A stretch of 64,000 nucleotides of DNA, from NCBI GenBank assembly GCA_963746955.1, contig CAVVDR010000021.1:1-64000 (forward strand). The letters run 5' to 3'. The DNA comes from DASQBT01 sp963746955. GTDB lineage: Bacteria; Pseudomonadota; Gammaproteobacteria; Burkholderiales; Thiobacillaceae. The notes beneath the pieces are model-generated. The model worked only from the letters and a program-made list of their open reading frames with translations. It was not told where the DNA came from and did not search any database. This document shows positions 16,623 through 25,568 of this stretch, piece after piece (positions within the stretch are counted from its first letter, which is position 1; each line of letters opens with the position of its first letter). The position numbers were made by a program, and so were the translations under genes.

Positions 16623-17615
16623 ATGGAAATCCCCTGCGCGCCCGCATTCCAGGCTCCGGCACGCGGCCGAGGGAGGCTGGCGGTCGAGGTGAACGACCTG
16701 ATCAAGCAATTCAAGCCGGGAGCGCCGCCCGCTCTCAACAAGCTCTCGCTCGCAGTGCAACAAAATGTCATCTACGGTATCCTGGGGCCGAACGGGGCCG
16801 GCAAGACAACCCTGCTCTCCATCCTGTGCGGCCTGCTCAAGCCAACCTCCGGCTCGGTGCGGGTTGGCGGCCTGGACATGCTGAGCGCCGCCGCCGAAGT
16901 CAAACACCTGCTGGGTGCGGTCCCCCAGGAACCGGCCCTCTATCCCACCCTCACTGCGCGCGAGAACCTGGAATACTTCGGCCGCATGCAAAACCTCACC
17001 GGCGAACGGCTTGAGGAACGGGTGCAGGCCTGCCTTGACCTGGCGCAGATCGTCGATCAGGCCAACACTCCGGTGGAACACTTTTCAGGCGGCTTCAAGC
17101 GCCGCCTCAACCTGGTGATCGGGCTGATTCATGAACCGCAAATCCTCATTCTCGATGAGCCGACGGTTGCGATCGATCCGCTTTCCCGCTCGCTGATCCA
17201 CCAGCGGCTGCGCGAATTGCATGCGACCGGCGTCACCATCCTGATCTCGACCCATTACATGGACGAGGCCGAGCAGCTCTGCCACGAGGTAGCCATCTTG
17301 AACCATGGCCTGATCGTGACCAAAGGCGGCGTGCAGGAACTGCTCAACTCGCAGCGCGACGAGGTCATCCAGATCCGGCTGGATCGCGAGCCCCCGGCTG
17401 GTCTGGGCGATGTGCTGCGCCAGTTGCGCGAAGTGGGTGACTTCAGCATCAGCGGCCGCTGCCTGCGGGCCACCGGCGCGCACACCGACCAGACGGCTCT
17501 GGCGCTCATGCAGGCGCTCAAGGATGCGAAGGTGGGGGTGGAATCCATGGCCTACGGGGGCTCCCACCTGGAGCAGATCTTCCTCAATGCGGTCGAAGAA
17601 GAAGCGGGCAAGTGA
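16623..17615 (+). CDS. ABC-2 type transporter, ATP-binding subunit
   Basis: A 330-residue ATPase with Walker A GPNGAGKTT, Q-loop in VPQEPALYPTLTARENL, signature FSGGFKRRLNL, Walker B ILILDEPT and the switch His in LISTHYMDEAEQ. The C-terminal about 90 residues are the regulatory extension seen in drug- and polysaccharide-export ATPases. The true start is uncertain. ATG 16623 is chosen because translation upstream of it is non-conserved, although no good ribosome site precedes it. The stop overlaps the GTG start of the permease by four bases. The exported substrate cannot be read from the sequence. Confidence 0.85.
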   Translation: MEIPCAPAFQAPARGRGRLAVEVNDLIKQFKPGAPPALNKLSLAVQQNVIYGILGPNGAGKTTLLSILCGLLKPTSGSVRVGGLDMLSAAAEVKHLLGAVPQEPALYPTLTARENLEYFGRMQNLTGERLEERVQACLDLAQIVDQANTPVEHFSGGFKRRLNLVIGLIHEPQILILDEPTVAIDPLSRSLIHQRLRELHATGVTILISTHYMDEAEQLCHEVAILNHGLIVTKGGVQELLNSQRDEVIQIRLDREPPAGLGDVLRQLREVGDFSISGRCLRATGAHTDQTALALMQALKDAKVGVESMAYGGSHLEQIFLNAVEEEAGK

Positions 17616-18895
17616 GCCTGAGGTCGAGCACCATCGGCGAACTTTCCCGCTTTCGTGCCAGCGTCATGAAGGATACGCGCATCATCCTGCGCGACCGGAA
17701 GGCCCTGGCGCTGTTCTTGATCATGCCGGTCTTGTTCGTGCTGATTCTGTCCCTGGCACTCAGGGATGCCTTCGGCGACCGCCCCGGCGCCTCCTTCCCG
17801 GTTCTGGTCGTGACCCAGGACAAGGCGGAGGTGGCGCAGGGAGTGATCCGCGCGCTGCGCGCCAATCCCCATATCCGGCTTGCCCTGGCCGAACGGGCGA
17901 CCGAAGATCAGGTCAGGCGCTGGCTGCGGGACGGGCGCTATAGATTCGCAATCCTCATCCCCGCCCGGGCCACCGAACAGGCGCGGCGCCGGGTGGGAGA
18001 AATCCTCGCCGGGGTACCGCCGGACTTGCGCCTGGAAAAGGCAGTGGAGGTTCACGTGCTGGCGGACCCGGAACTGCGCTCCGATTACCGCAGGGTACTG
18101 GAAGGGGCGCTGGACCTTGCTCTCCACGGCGCCGGCATGCGGCTCGGACGCGAGCAGCTGGACCAGATTCTGCGCCTCAACCTGGGCAAAAATTACGTGC
18201 CCCTGCCCGACATGAAGGAGTCCCGGCTGTTCGCCCCGCTGCACAGCGACCTGGTGAGTCGCGATCACAACGATATCACCCCCACCGCGGTGCAGCAGAA
18301 TGCGCCGGCCTGGACTTTGCTGGCCATGTTCTTCCTCACCGTGCCTCTGTCGGTATCCTTCATCCGCGAGCGCGAGCAGGGCAACCTGTTTCGCTTGCAG
18401 ACCATGACGGTGCCGGCCTGGGTAGTGCTGGGGGGCAAGGCCGTGCCTTTCTTCGTGATCAACCAGATCCAGATGGGCTCAATCCTGGCAGTCAGCGTAT
18501 ACCTGCTGCCCTTGCTGGGCGGTGATCGGCTTGACCTTGGCAATGCCCCGCTGGCTATCCTGCTGCTGGGGGCCGCAGCCAGTCTGGCGGCGATCGGCTT
18601 TGGCATTGTCGTGTCGATGTATGCCAAGACCGCCGAGCAGGCCGCCAGCTTCAGCTCCGCTGCGGTCATGATCATGGCCGCCTTGGGTGGCATCCTGGTA
18701 CCCAAGGCCGTGATGCCGCCGTTTATGCAGAAGCTGGCTGTGCTTTCACCCCTGTCCTGGGGACTGGACGGCTTTCTTGACGTGTTCGTGCGCGGCGCCG
18801 GTATCAGCGAAATGCTGCCGGAAGCGCTGGCCCTGCTCGCCTTCTCCGCGGTTTGCCACGGCATCGCGATCTTGCGCTATCAGGGCCGGATATGA
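17612..18895 (+). CDS. ABC-2 type transporter permease
   Basis: A 427-residue membrane subunit starting at GTG 17612 (GTGA overlap with the ATPase stop). It has one N-terminal membrane helix (about residues 30-50), a periplasmic domain of roughly 170 residues, and a cluster of five to six C-terminal helices from about residue 230. This is the layout of YhhJ/YbhR-like ABC-2 exporters. ALGGILVPKAVMPPFMQKLAVLSPLSWGLDGF is the conserved helix-loop of the family (given here only as a landmark around residues 350-385). Together with the ATPase it forms a two-gene export pump of unknown substrate. Confidence 0.82.
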   Translation: MSLRSSTIGELSRFRASVMKDTRIILRDRKALALFLIMPVLFVLILSLALRDAFGDRPGASFPVLVVTQDKAEVAQGVIRALRANPHIRLALAERATEDQVRRWLRDGRYRFAILIPARATEQARRRVGEILAGVPPDLRLEKAVEVHVLADPELRSDYRRVLEGALDLALHGAGMRLGREQLDQILRLNLGKNYVPLPDMKESRLFAPLHSDLVSRDHNDITPTAVQQNAPAWTLLAMFFLTVPLSVSFIREREQGNLFRLQTMTVPAWVVLGGKAVPFFVINQIQMGSILAVSVYLLPLLGGDRLDLGNAPLAILLLGAAASLAAIGFGIVVSMYAKTAEQAASFSSAAVMIMAALGGILVPKAVMPPFMQKLAVLSPLSWGLDGFLDVFVRGAGISEMLPEALALLAFSAVCHGIAILRYQGRI

Positions 18896-18917
18896 ACGCG
18901 ATTGCCAGAGTTGACGC

Positions 18918-19478
18918 CTAGGGACCGGCAGCGGCGCGGCGCGCCATCTCCTGCGCCATGGCCTCCAGGCGGACCTTGGTATCCTGGCGGAAAATATCGA
19001 TAGTCATCTGCGGCGGCAAGGGAAAGCCCGGGTCCACTATGGAGCGATAGATCAGGCGCACCGGAAACTTGCCCTGGATCTGCCATTCACCCTCCAATGC
19101 CTTGATGTTGCCGGCGACGCGCTGAAAACGCAGACCCTTGTTCGGGGTTTCCTCCACCGCGGCGATGACCACCACAGGAAACGCGGGCAACCACGGAATC
19201 CTGCCACGCTGCTCGACCAGCAGCGGTTCACCCGGCTGGGAGACGACCCGGCTCACCAGCAGGTCAGGCACGAAGTCCGCCCAGTGGTTGTAATCGCTGA
19301 GCACTTGCCACGCGGTCTTGCGGTCCACGCTGGTGGGAATCGTTGCGGAGATGTGGATCACGTTGGCATCGGGCGCCACCTGGACCTCGGCCTCGGCCTG
19401 GGCCGAGCAGCTGAACAGCCACAGCAGGGTCAGGCCCATGTGCCCCATGACTTCGGCCCTCACGTTCACCGCTTCCAT
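18918..19478 (-). CDS. Exported SRPBCC (START/polyketide cyclase-like) protein, copy 1
   Basis: A 186-residue protein with a short hydrophobic signal (MGLTLLWLFSCSAQAEA) and one SRPBCC domain, recognisable by the TAWQVLSDYNHWADFVPDLLVSRVV opening strand-helix and the LRFQRVAGNIKALEGEW middle. This domain forms a deep hydrophobic pocket that binds lipids or aromatic ligands. It follows, and overlaps by 13 bases, a second gene of the same family. The periplasmic location points to lipid or cofactor handling in the envelope, but the ligand is unknown. Confidence 0.8.
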   Translation of the reverse strand: MEAVNVRAEVMGHMGLTLLWLFSCSAQAEAEVQVAPDANVIHISATIPTSVDRKTAWQVLSDYNHWADFVPDLLVSRVVSQPGEPLLVEQRGRIPWLPAFPVVVIAAVEETPNKGLRFQRVAGNIKALEGEWQIQGKFPVRLIYRSIVDPGFPLPPQMTIDIFRQDTKVRLEAMAQEMARRAAAGP

Positions 19479-20050
19479 TGGTAAGTTTGACGCCTTAGCA
19501 TCTCGCGACCGATGGCCTCTAACATGCGCTCGATGTCCGCCTGGATCAGCACGGAGTCACCCGGCGCGCGCGGTGAGAGCAAACCTGGCTCCATTTGCGC
19601 ATAGTAGGTAATGCGCACCCCGCCTTTGAGCGGGAGCAGGCGCCACTCCCCGTGCATGTCCTTCAGCGTACCGGCAAGCTGGTGGAAAGCGATGCGCGAA
19701 GGTGGCGCCTCGTCCATCTGCATGAGAACCTCGAAAGGCGCATCCAGAATCAGCCAGGACTTCTCGCCACGTTGAAACACCCGGTGCGGCTGCCCCGGTT
19801 TACTGACCACGCGGGACTCATGCATGTCCGGCACAAATCCGGCCAGCCGGTCGTAGTCGGTCAACACTGCCCAGGCCGACCGGACGTCCACTGGGACGTC
19901 GATAAAGGCCCTGACGGTTATGGTACCGAGGATCATGCTGCGGTCGACGTCCACGATTGCGCGCAGGCCGGGTTCTGCGAGTGCGGACCGCGGGATCCAG
20001 ACAAGGGATGCCAGCGCAGTTAGATAGGCGAGAGCGTGGCGCCGATTCAT
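19466..20050 (-). CDS. Exported SRPBCC (START/polyketide cyclase-like) protein, copy 2
   Basis: A 194-residue protein from ATG 20050, which has AGAGGA upstream. The N-terminus MNRRHALAYLTALASLVWIPRSALA is a signal peptide with a twin-Arg-like start, though the Tat motif is incomplete. The SRPBCC domain shows SAWAVLTDYDRLAGFVPDMHESRVV and IAFHQLAGTLKDMHGEW, directly alignable with the next gene, so the two are tandem paralogues. Both keep the same predicted pocket. They may bind the same ligand class as a heterodimer or in sequence, which is inference. Confidence 0.82.
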   Translation of the reverse strand: MNRRHALAYLTALASLVWIPRSALAEPGLRAIVDVDRSMILGTITVRAFIDVPVDVRSAWAVLTDYDRLAGFVPDMHESRVVSKPGQPHRVFQRGEKSWLILDAPFEVLMQMDEAPPSRIAFHQLAGTLKDMHGEWRLLPLKGGVRITYYAQMEPGLLSPRAPGDSVLIQADIERMLEAIGREMLRRQTYQWKR

Positions 20051-20113
20051 CAAAAGTCCTCTGATCGGTTGCGGGAAGTGCAACAACTCAATTCTGCCAC
20101 AAGCTGAGCAATG

Positions 20114-20575
20114 CTACGGCTTCAGGATGGCCCCCGACTGCCGGACCAGACTGCGGATGGCTTCGGCATTGGTGGGCGAGAAGCATTTGGCCGCCGCCTG
20201 CTCCGCCGGCAGCCACTGGTAGTTCAGATGCTCTGCCGGCGCCAGGCTAACCGGCATGGGCGCGGGCACTTCCAGGCCAAAGACATGCTCGGTATTGTGC
20301 GTGGTGCCTGGCGCATAGCGGTGCCGGAAGCACTGAAAAATTTCGTACACATTGGTCTGGATCCAGTCCGTCAGCAGGTAGGCCTGGGCATCCAGGCCCG
20401 TCTCTTCCCTGACTTCGCGGATTGCGGTCTGCAACAGGGTTTCCTGGGGGTCCTGCGAGCCTGTCACCGACTGCCACCAGCCGGGGTGGTCGGCGCGCTC
20501 CAACAGCAGCACCTGATTGTCGGGCGCATGAATCACCACCAGGACCGACACGGGAGCCTTGTACGACTGGCGCAT
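20114..20575 (-). CDS. nudB: Dihydroneopterin triphosphate diphosphatase (Nudix)
   Basis: A 153-residue Nudix hydrolase with an intact Nudix box, GSQDPQETLLQTAIREVREE followed by TG (G-x5-E-x7-REVxEExG). It also has the NudB features of a WWQSVTGS substrate segment and WIQTNVYEIF. NudB removes pyrophosphate from dihydroneopterin triphosphate in folate synthesis. Its position directly downstream of aspS is a conserved arrangement in betaproteobacteria and supports the assignment. The 80-base gap to aspS shows no clear terminator. Confidence 0.88.
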   Translation of the reverse strand: MRQSYKAPVSVLVVIHAPDNQVLLLERADHPGWWQSVTGSQDPQETLLQTAIREVREETGLDAQAYLLTDWIQTNVYEIFQCFRHRYAPGTTHNTEHVFGLEVPAPMPVSLAPAEHLNYQWLPAEQAAAKCFSPTNAEAIRSLVRQSGAILKP

Positions 20576-20658
20576 TTACGCGGAGGCAATAGCAGTGGCA
20601 GAGGAACGCATTGCTATCTGTCTCTCCATTCCCTCTGATAGGGCTGTGTAAAGGCTTC

Positions 20659-22443
20659 TTAGCCCGCAGGCGTGGAATTGCGCAGGCGGATGTGCAGTTC
20701 GCGCAGCTGCTTTTCGTCCACCTGGTTGGGGGCGTCGGTCATCAGGTCGTTGGCGCGCTGGGTTTTCGGAAAGGCAATCACATCGCGTATCGACTCGGCC
20801 CCTGCGACCAGCGTGACCAGGCGGTCGAGACCGAAGGCCAGCCCGCCGTGCGGTGGCGCGCCGTATTGCAGTGCATCGAGCAGGAAACCGAATTTGGCAC
20901 GCTGTTCCTCGCGGCTGATATCGAGCGCGGCAAAGACTTTTTCCTGCACGTCCTCGCGATGATTCCGGATCGAACCGCCGCCTACTTCCCAGCCGTTAAG
21001 CACCATGTCGTAGGCGCGTGACAGGCAGCCACCCGGATTGGATTCGAGCATGTCTTCATGACCTGGCTTGGCCGCAGTGAAGGGATGATGGAGGGCGACC
21101 CAGCGCTTCGCTTCCTCGTCATATTCGAACATGGGGAAGTCCACCACCCACAAGGGTGTCCACGCCGCACCGGTCAGATAACCTTTCTCGTGGCCGATCT
21201 TTGCGCGCAACGCGCCCAGGGCATCATTCACCACTTTGGTGGAATCCGCGCCGAAGAAGATCAGGTCGCCGTCCTGCGCGCCGGTGCGCTCCAGCACAGC
21301 TTTCAACGCCGCATCGTGCAGATTCTTGACTATGGGCGACTGGAGGCCCTCGCGGCCTTTGGCCTGGTCGTTGACCTTGATCCAGGCCAGGCCCTTGGCG
21401 CCGTAGATCTTGACGAATTCGGTGTGGCTGTCGATCTCGCCGCGCGACAACTCGCCGCCACCAGGTATCCTCAGCGCGGCCACCCGGCCGTTGGCGCTGT
21501 TGGCCGGGCCGGAGAAGACCTTGAAGTCAACTTCTTTCATCACGTCGGTGAGTTCAGTGAGTTCCAGCTTGACTCGCATGTCTGGCTTGTCGGAGCCGTA
21601 CTTATTCATGGCCTGGCGCCAGCTCATCCGCGGAAAGGGATCGGGAAGCTCCACACCCGCCACGGTCTTGAAGGTCGCACGGATCATGCCTTCCACCAGA
21701 TCCATCACATCTTCTTCATTCACAAATGACATTTCCAGGTCGACCTGGGTGAACTCGGGTTGGCGGTCGGCGCGCAGATCCTCATCGCGGAAGCACTTGG
21801 TGATCTGAAAATAGCGGTCATAGCCCGCCACCATGAGGAGCTGTTTGAACAGCTGGGGCGACTGGGGAAGCGCATAGAACATGCCGGCGTGAACCCGTGA
21901 AGGCACCAGGTAATCGCGCGCTCCCTCCGGCGTAGAACGGGTCAGCATGGGGGTTTCCACCTCCATGAAGCCATGGGCATCCAGATGGTCGCGCATGGTC
22001 TTGGCCATGCGGTAACGCAGCGCCAGGTTCTTCTGCATGGGCTCGCGACGCAGATCCAGGTAGCGGTAGGTCAGCCGGGTATTTTCGTTGATGTTGTCGT
22101 CATCGATCAGGAAGGGCGGCGTGGCAGCCGTATTGAGCACTTCGATCTGCCGCGCCAGCACCTCGATTTGGCCTGTAGGCATATTGGGATTGGCGGTGCC
22201 TTCCGGCCGTGCGCGAACCAGGCCGCTGATGCGCAGCACAAATTCGTGGCGAATCTCCTCTGCACGCCTGAAATCCTCGCCCATGTCGGGATCGCACACG
22301 ATCTGCACCAAACCGTAGCGGTCGCGCAGGTCGATGAAGATGACTCCGCCGTGATCCCGCCGGCGATGGGCCCAGCCACAGAATGCAACGGTTTGACCGA
22401 TATGGCGGGCGTTGACTTCACCGCAGGTATGGGAACGCATCAT
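20659..22443 (-). CDS. aspS: Aspartyl-tRNA synthetase, bacterial type
   Basis: A 594-residue class IIb synthetase. The N-terminal OB-fold anticodon domain opens with CGEVNARHIGQTVAFCGWAH. Motif 2 and the central bacterial insertion (GAD domain, about residues 290-420) follow. Motif 3 is the GLAFGLDRLVTLVAGAESIRD region, shown here as positions about 530-550. It charges tRNA-Asp and probably also tRNA-Asn if GatCAB is present, which cannot be seen. Two adjacent Met codons start the frame (22443 and 22440), and the first overlaps the stop of the DUF502 gene. Confidence 0.96.
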   Translation of the reverse strand: MMRSHTCGEVNARHIGQTVAFCGWAHRRRDHGGVIFIDLRDRYGLVQIVCDPDMGEDFRRAEEIRHEFVLRISGLVRARPEGTANPNMPTGQIEVLARQIEVLNTAATPPFLIDDDNINENTRLTYRYLDLRREPMQKNLALRYRMAKTMRDHLDAHGFMEVETPMLTRSTPEGARDYLVPSRVHAGMFYALPQSPQLFKQLLMVAGYDRYFQITKCFRDEDLRADRQPEFTQVDLEMSFVNEEDVMDLVEGMIRATFKTVAGVELPDPFPRMSWRQAMNKYGSDKPDMRVKLELTELTDVMKEVDFKVFSGPANSANGRVAALRIPGGGELSRGEIDSHTEFVKIYGAKGLAWIKVNDQAKGREGLQSPIVKNLHDAALKAVLERTGAQDGDLIFFGADSTKVVNDALGALRAKIGHEKGYLTGAAWTPLWVVDFPMFEYDEEAKRWVALHHPFTAAKPGHEDMLESNPGGCLSRAYDMVLNGWEVGGGSIRNHREDVQEKVFAALDISREEQRAKFGFLLDALQYGAPPHGGLAFGLDRLVTLVAGAESIRDVIAFPKTQRANDLMTDAPNQVDEKQLRELHIRLRNSTPAG

Positions 22444-23084
22444 GATGAATCTGCTTTATTGCCCGCAAGTCGCGAACGCAACGGGGCCGAACCCGGCTTA
22501 ACCCCGATGGTTGCCACCCCCATCGAGACAATGACCTTAAGGGCGTCTTCCACCGTCATGTTCAGTTCGATGGATTCGCTCTTCTTGACGTAGAAATAAA
22601 ACCCGTTGACCGGACTCGGGGTGGTGGGGATGAACACACCCACATGCTCGTCATCCAGTTTGCCTTTCACGACCTCGGGCATATTGGTCTGAAACGCAAT
22701 CGACCAGGCCTCGGGGTGGGGATACCGCACCAGCAGCACTTTCTTGAACGCCTGCCCTTCGCTGGAAAACAGGGTATCAGATACCTGCTTGACGCTGTTG
22801 TAGATGGTCTTGACCACCGGAATCCTGAGCAACAGCGATTCCCAGAAGTCAACCAGCTTCTGGCCCATGATATTCGCCGTCGCCAGGCCGGTCAGGAAGA
22901 TCACCAGCAAGGTCAGGATCACTCCCAACCCGGGAATGCTAAAGCCCAGCCAGGCCTCAGGACGCCAGGCCGCCGGCAATAGCAACAGGCTCATGTCCAT
23001 GGTACCGATCAGCAGGCTCAGCACCCACAAGGTAATGCCCAGCGGCACCCATATCAGTAAGCCGGTAACGAAATAACGTTTCAC
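22440..23084 (-). CDS. DUF502 family membrane protein
   Basis: A protein of about 214 residues with two membrane helices (residues about 7-30 and 55-80) and a conserved soluble part: FWESLLLRIPVVKTIYNSVKQ, VLLVRYPHPEAW and FIPTTPSPVNGFYFYV. These are hallmark DUF502 segments. The likely start is GTG 23084 (V-K-R-Y-F-V-T-G), because the frame upstream runs through the fmdB stop region and a hairpin. No Shine-Dalgarno is visible there. Its fixed position between fmdB and aspS is typical for betaproteobacteria. Function is unknown. Confidence 0.85.
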   Translation of the reverse strand: MKRYFVTGLLIWVPLGITLWVLSLLIGTMDMSLLLLPAAWRPEAWLGFSIPGLGVILTLLVIFLTGLATANIMGQKLVDFWESLLLRIPVVKTIYNSVKQVSDTLFSSEGQAFKKVLLVRYPHPEAWSIAFQTNMPEVVKGKLDDEHVGVFIPTTPSPVNGFYFYVKKSESIELNMTVEDALKVIVSMGVATIGVKPGSAPLRSRLAGNKADSS

Positions 23085-23114
23085 AATAAAAAAGGCGGGC
23101 GGCCTAGGCCGCCC
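23085..23114 (-). terminator. GC-rich hairpin with T-run between fmdB-like gene and DUF502 gene
   Basis: GGGCGGCC-TA-GGCCGCCC at 23097-23114 is a perfect 8-base stem. On the minus strand it is followed by GCC and TTTTTTATT, the shape of an intrinsic terminator. It ends directly at the GTG start proposed for the DUF502 gene, so it may partly uncouple fmdB from DUF502-aspS-nudB, or control access to that start. Confidence 0.55.
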
Positions 23115-23142
23115 AGTTCCCGAGTCAGGTTGTGCATTCAAT

Positions 23143-23424
23143 TCAGCTGCAGGCGCCGCAGCCCCCGGATCCACAGGCGTGGGCAGGCGCGTCCTCTTTC
23201 TTTTCGGCCGGCTTCTCGCCTGGTTTTTCGGCTGGCTTGGCTCCGCCCTTGAAGTCGGTCGCATACCAGCCGCTGCCCTTGAGCGCGAAGCCGGCTGCGG
23301 TCACCTGTTTGGTGAAGGACTGCGCCCCGCATTGCGGACACACACTCAGCGGCGCGTCGGCGAGCCTTTGCATGACATCTTCCCGATGGCCGCAGGCGCT
23401 ACATTGGTAAGCATAGATGGGCAT
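23143..23424 (-). CDS. FmdB-type zinc ribbon protein
   Basis: A 93-residue protein starting MPIYAYQCSACGHREDVMQ (ATG 23424). Two CxxC pairs, CSAC and CPQC, form the zinc ribbon of the FmdB regulatory-protein family (formerly CxxC_CXXC_SSSS). A middle segment GSGWYATDFKG is also conserved. The tail is Lys/Glu/Pro-rich and ends in a Cys-rich patch HACGSGGCGACS. The family is a putative regulator or metal-binding protein with no firm function. It is the first gene of fmdB - DUF502 - aspS - nudB. Confidence 0.88.
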   Translation of the reverse strand: MPIYAYQCSACGHREDVMQRLADAPLSVCPQCGAQSFTKQVTAAGFALKGSGWYATDFKGGAKPAEKPGEKPAEKKEDAPAHACGSGGCGACS

Positions 23425-23482
23425 GATCTGTCCCCGAAGGTAAAACAAGGGCTTATTTTATCAAACCCTTATGAAGCTTGCA

Positions 23483-25462
23483 TCACCAGGATAAAGAAAT
23501 GCTGCCGTATACCCGCCGGTCGAATGTATTGTCGTTGCGGAATTCCGCGTAGTCGGCACCCAGATTTTGGCCCACCAGGGCCAGTTCCGCCTGGTGCCCA
23601 CCCAGGCTCAACTGCTTGGCCACGCGCGCGTCAATCCGCGTGTAGGCGCGCGTAATATCGCCTTCTTCCATCCATTTCATGGAACCGACGCGGTAGAGGC
23701 CAACGCTGGCCTCCCAACTGTCGGGCAGCTTGAAGATCGCCAGTCCGGAGAAATTGTTCTTCGGCGCCGAGTCCATGATGTCCCTGTCGTTAGGGGGCTT
23801 CTTCGCAACGTCAATAGAAGAAATGCTCACGCGCGCATAGGACAGGACCAGATCCATCCACCTCTCCGGCTTCCAGCGCGCCTGTATGTCCGCGCCGCGG
23901 ATGTCCGCGTGGTTCAGATTGAAGGCCTGGAACACTTCCGGCGGGGGCGCCGGATTGACTTGCTGGTTGCCAATGATCTTGCTCACGCTGTCATTGAAAA
24001 GCCGCGCGTCGATCTGCAGGTGCAAGCGGCGAATGTTGCCAACGTAGCCGACTTCCCGTGACACGATGCGCTCCGACTGCAAGTCAATGCCGGGAGCAAA
24101 GCCATGGCCAAGGAAGCCCTTGCTCGTCAGTATGGGATTATTGACCTCGCCATGGTCCTCGAAGAAAGTGGGCGAGCGGTAGGCCTGGGAGATTGAAGCC
24201 CGCAAGGCATGGTCAGGCGCGAGCTCGTAATTGAGGGCCAGGCGGGGCGACAGATCAAGCCCGCTCAGGTAATGGTGTTCCGCCATCACGCCGCCATTGA
24301 CCGTCCAGCGGCCGGAGGGCCGCCATTCCAGGTTGCCGAACAGCCGGTACAGCGCGCCAGTGCGAGCGTCGCCAAAGTTGAAATACAAGGCCGATTCCGC
24401 GCTTTCCCAGCGGCCTTCCGCGCCCCAAACCAGACGCGTGCTGTTCGTTGGCCGGGTGGTCATCTGGAATTCCAGATCATCACGTAATTGCTTGTTGCCG
24501 ATATCGAGCAGGCCAATCGTCGGAATCTGCAGCGGCTCTTCCTGCCTGTTTCGGATGTGGTAGAACTGCAAGGACCAGTCAGTGTCCGGGCTCACCACGC
24601 GGTGGAAGCGAAGCTGGAAATGGTCGGCGCCCACGTCCGGTGTGCGAACGAAAGAGGCATCGCCCATGATCCAGTCGGTGCGACTCAGCGCCAAGTCGGC
24701 GGTGATGTCGTCGGTATTGGACAACTGGTAGTCGGCGCGAAGATCCAGCAGGCGGGTATCGCTCTTGTCGGGCTGGGAGGCAAACCGGTCGCGCTTTTGT
24801 TCTGACAGGGTCAGTCTGTAGCGCAGCGCATCGCTTCCGCCGCCGTAGCGGAACGATGCGCCGCGCATGCCCTGTTGCCCATACTGTGCGGAAACATTGG
24901 CGCCCGCTGCCTGGTCCGCTGTCATGGTGATGATGTTGATGACGCCAAAGAAGGCGTTCGAGCCATAGGCAGCGGAATTGGGGCCGCGAACCACTTCTAT
25001 GCGCTCGATGTCGTCTATGGAAAGTGGCAGCGAAGTCCAGGGCACCTCGCCAAACCCCGGCGTGTAGACCGATCGGCCATCTATCAAGACCTGCATGCGG
25101 CGCGAAAATGCATCCGCCATGCCGTGGTAACCCACGCCCCAAGTGTTCTCGCGGGTATAGGCCACGGTAAAGCCCGGCACCAGCCGAAACAGATCGGGAA
25201 TGTCGCGGAAGCCCGACGCCCGTATCATGTCGCGGTCAATGATCGTGACCGCTGCAGGGGCCTGCCCCAAAGGCTGGGACAGACGTGATGCCGTCAGCAC
25301 CACCGGCACGTCGCCAAGAAAATCCGCCTCGGTCAGACCATCGGGTGCCCCGGCTGCCTGGGCGCAAGCTACACAGCCAAGCAGCCCGGCGCCAAGGGTA
25401 TCAAGTCTGAGAGAACGGAAATACAGGCCATGCCTGCTCCGGCACTCTTTGCTGCTTGCCAA
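23483..25462 (-). CDS. TonB-dependent outer membrane receptor
   Basis: A 659-residue receptor. After a signal peptide come a plug domain (about residues 50-165: VVLTASRLSQPLGQAPAAVT, VLIDGRSVY, IERIEVVRGPNSAAYGSNAF) and a 22-strand beta-barrel ending in the aromatic residue of GSISLSW. The plug is closest in look to colicin I/vitamin B12/siderophore-type receptors. The start is unusual: the only suitable codon is TTG 25462, preceded immediately by GGGAGAGGAA. No riboswitch or obvious Fur site was found upstream. The substrate (siderophore, heme, cobalamin or copper complex) cannot be assigned, and no tonB-exbBD genes lie in the window. Confidence 0.88.
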   Translation of the reverse strand: MASSKECRSRHGLYFRSLRLDTLGAGLLGCVACAQAAGAPDGLTEADFLGDVPVVLTASRLSQPLGQAPAAVTIIDRDMIRASGFRDIPDLFRLVPGFTVAYTRENTWGVGYHGMADAFSRRMQVLIDGRSVYTPGFGEVPWTSLPLSIDDIERIEVVRGPNSAAYGSNAFFGVINIITMTADQAAGANVSAQYGQQGMRGASFRYGGGSDALRYRLTLSEQKRDRFASQPDKSDTRLLDLRADYQLSNTDDITADLALSRTDWIMGDASFVRTPDVGADHFQLRFHRVVSPDTDWSLQFYHIRNRQEEPLQIPTIGLLDIGNKQLRDDLEFQMTTRPTNSTRLVWGAEGRWESAESALYFNFGDARTGALYRLFGNLEWRPSGRWTVNGGVMAEHHYLSGLDLSPRLALNYELAPDHALRASISQAYRSPTFFEDHGEVNNPILTSKGFLGHGFAPGIDLQSERIVSREVGYVGNIRRLHLQIDARLFNDSVSKIIGNQQVNPAPPPEVFQAFNLNHADIRGADIQARWKPERWMDLVLSYARVSISSIDVAKKPPNDRDIMDSAPKNNFSGLAIFKLPDSWEASVGLYRVGSMKWMEEGDITRAYTRIDARVAKQLSLGGHQAELALVGQNLGADYAEFRNDNTFDRRVYGSISLSW

Positions 25463-25568
25463 TTCCTCTCCCTTGTACAGCTATTTGTGGCCTGCAATTC
25501 GGGCCCGGGCGGGCCGATTACATTATTCTTATTCTTGTCTTTATGCGCCGCTCTGCAATGCCTTCGCC

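Noticed and set aside
25500..25530. GC-rich hairpin upstream of the TonB receptor as a riboswitch or ssb terminator
   Set aside because: No cobalamin-type or other riboswitch core is visible, and on the ssb-transcribed strand no T-run follows.
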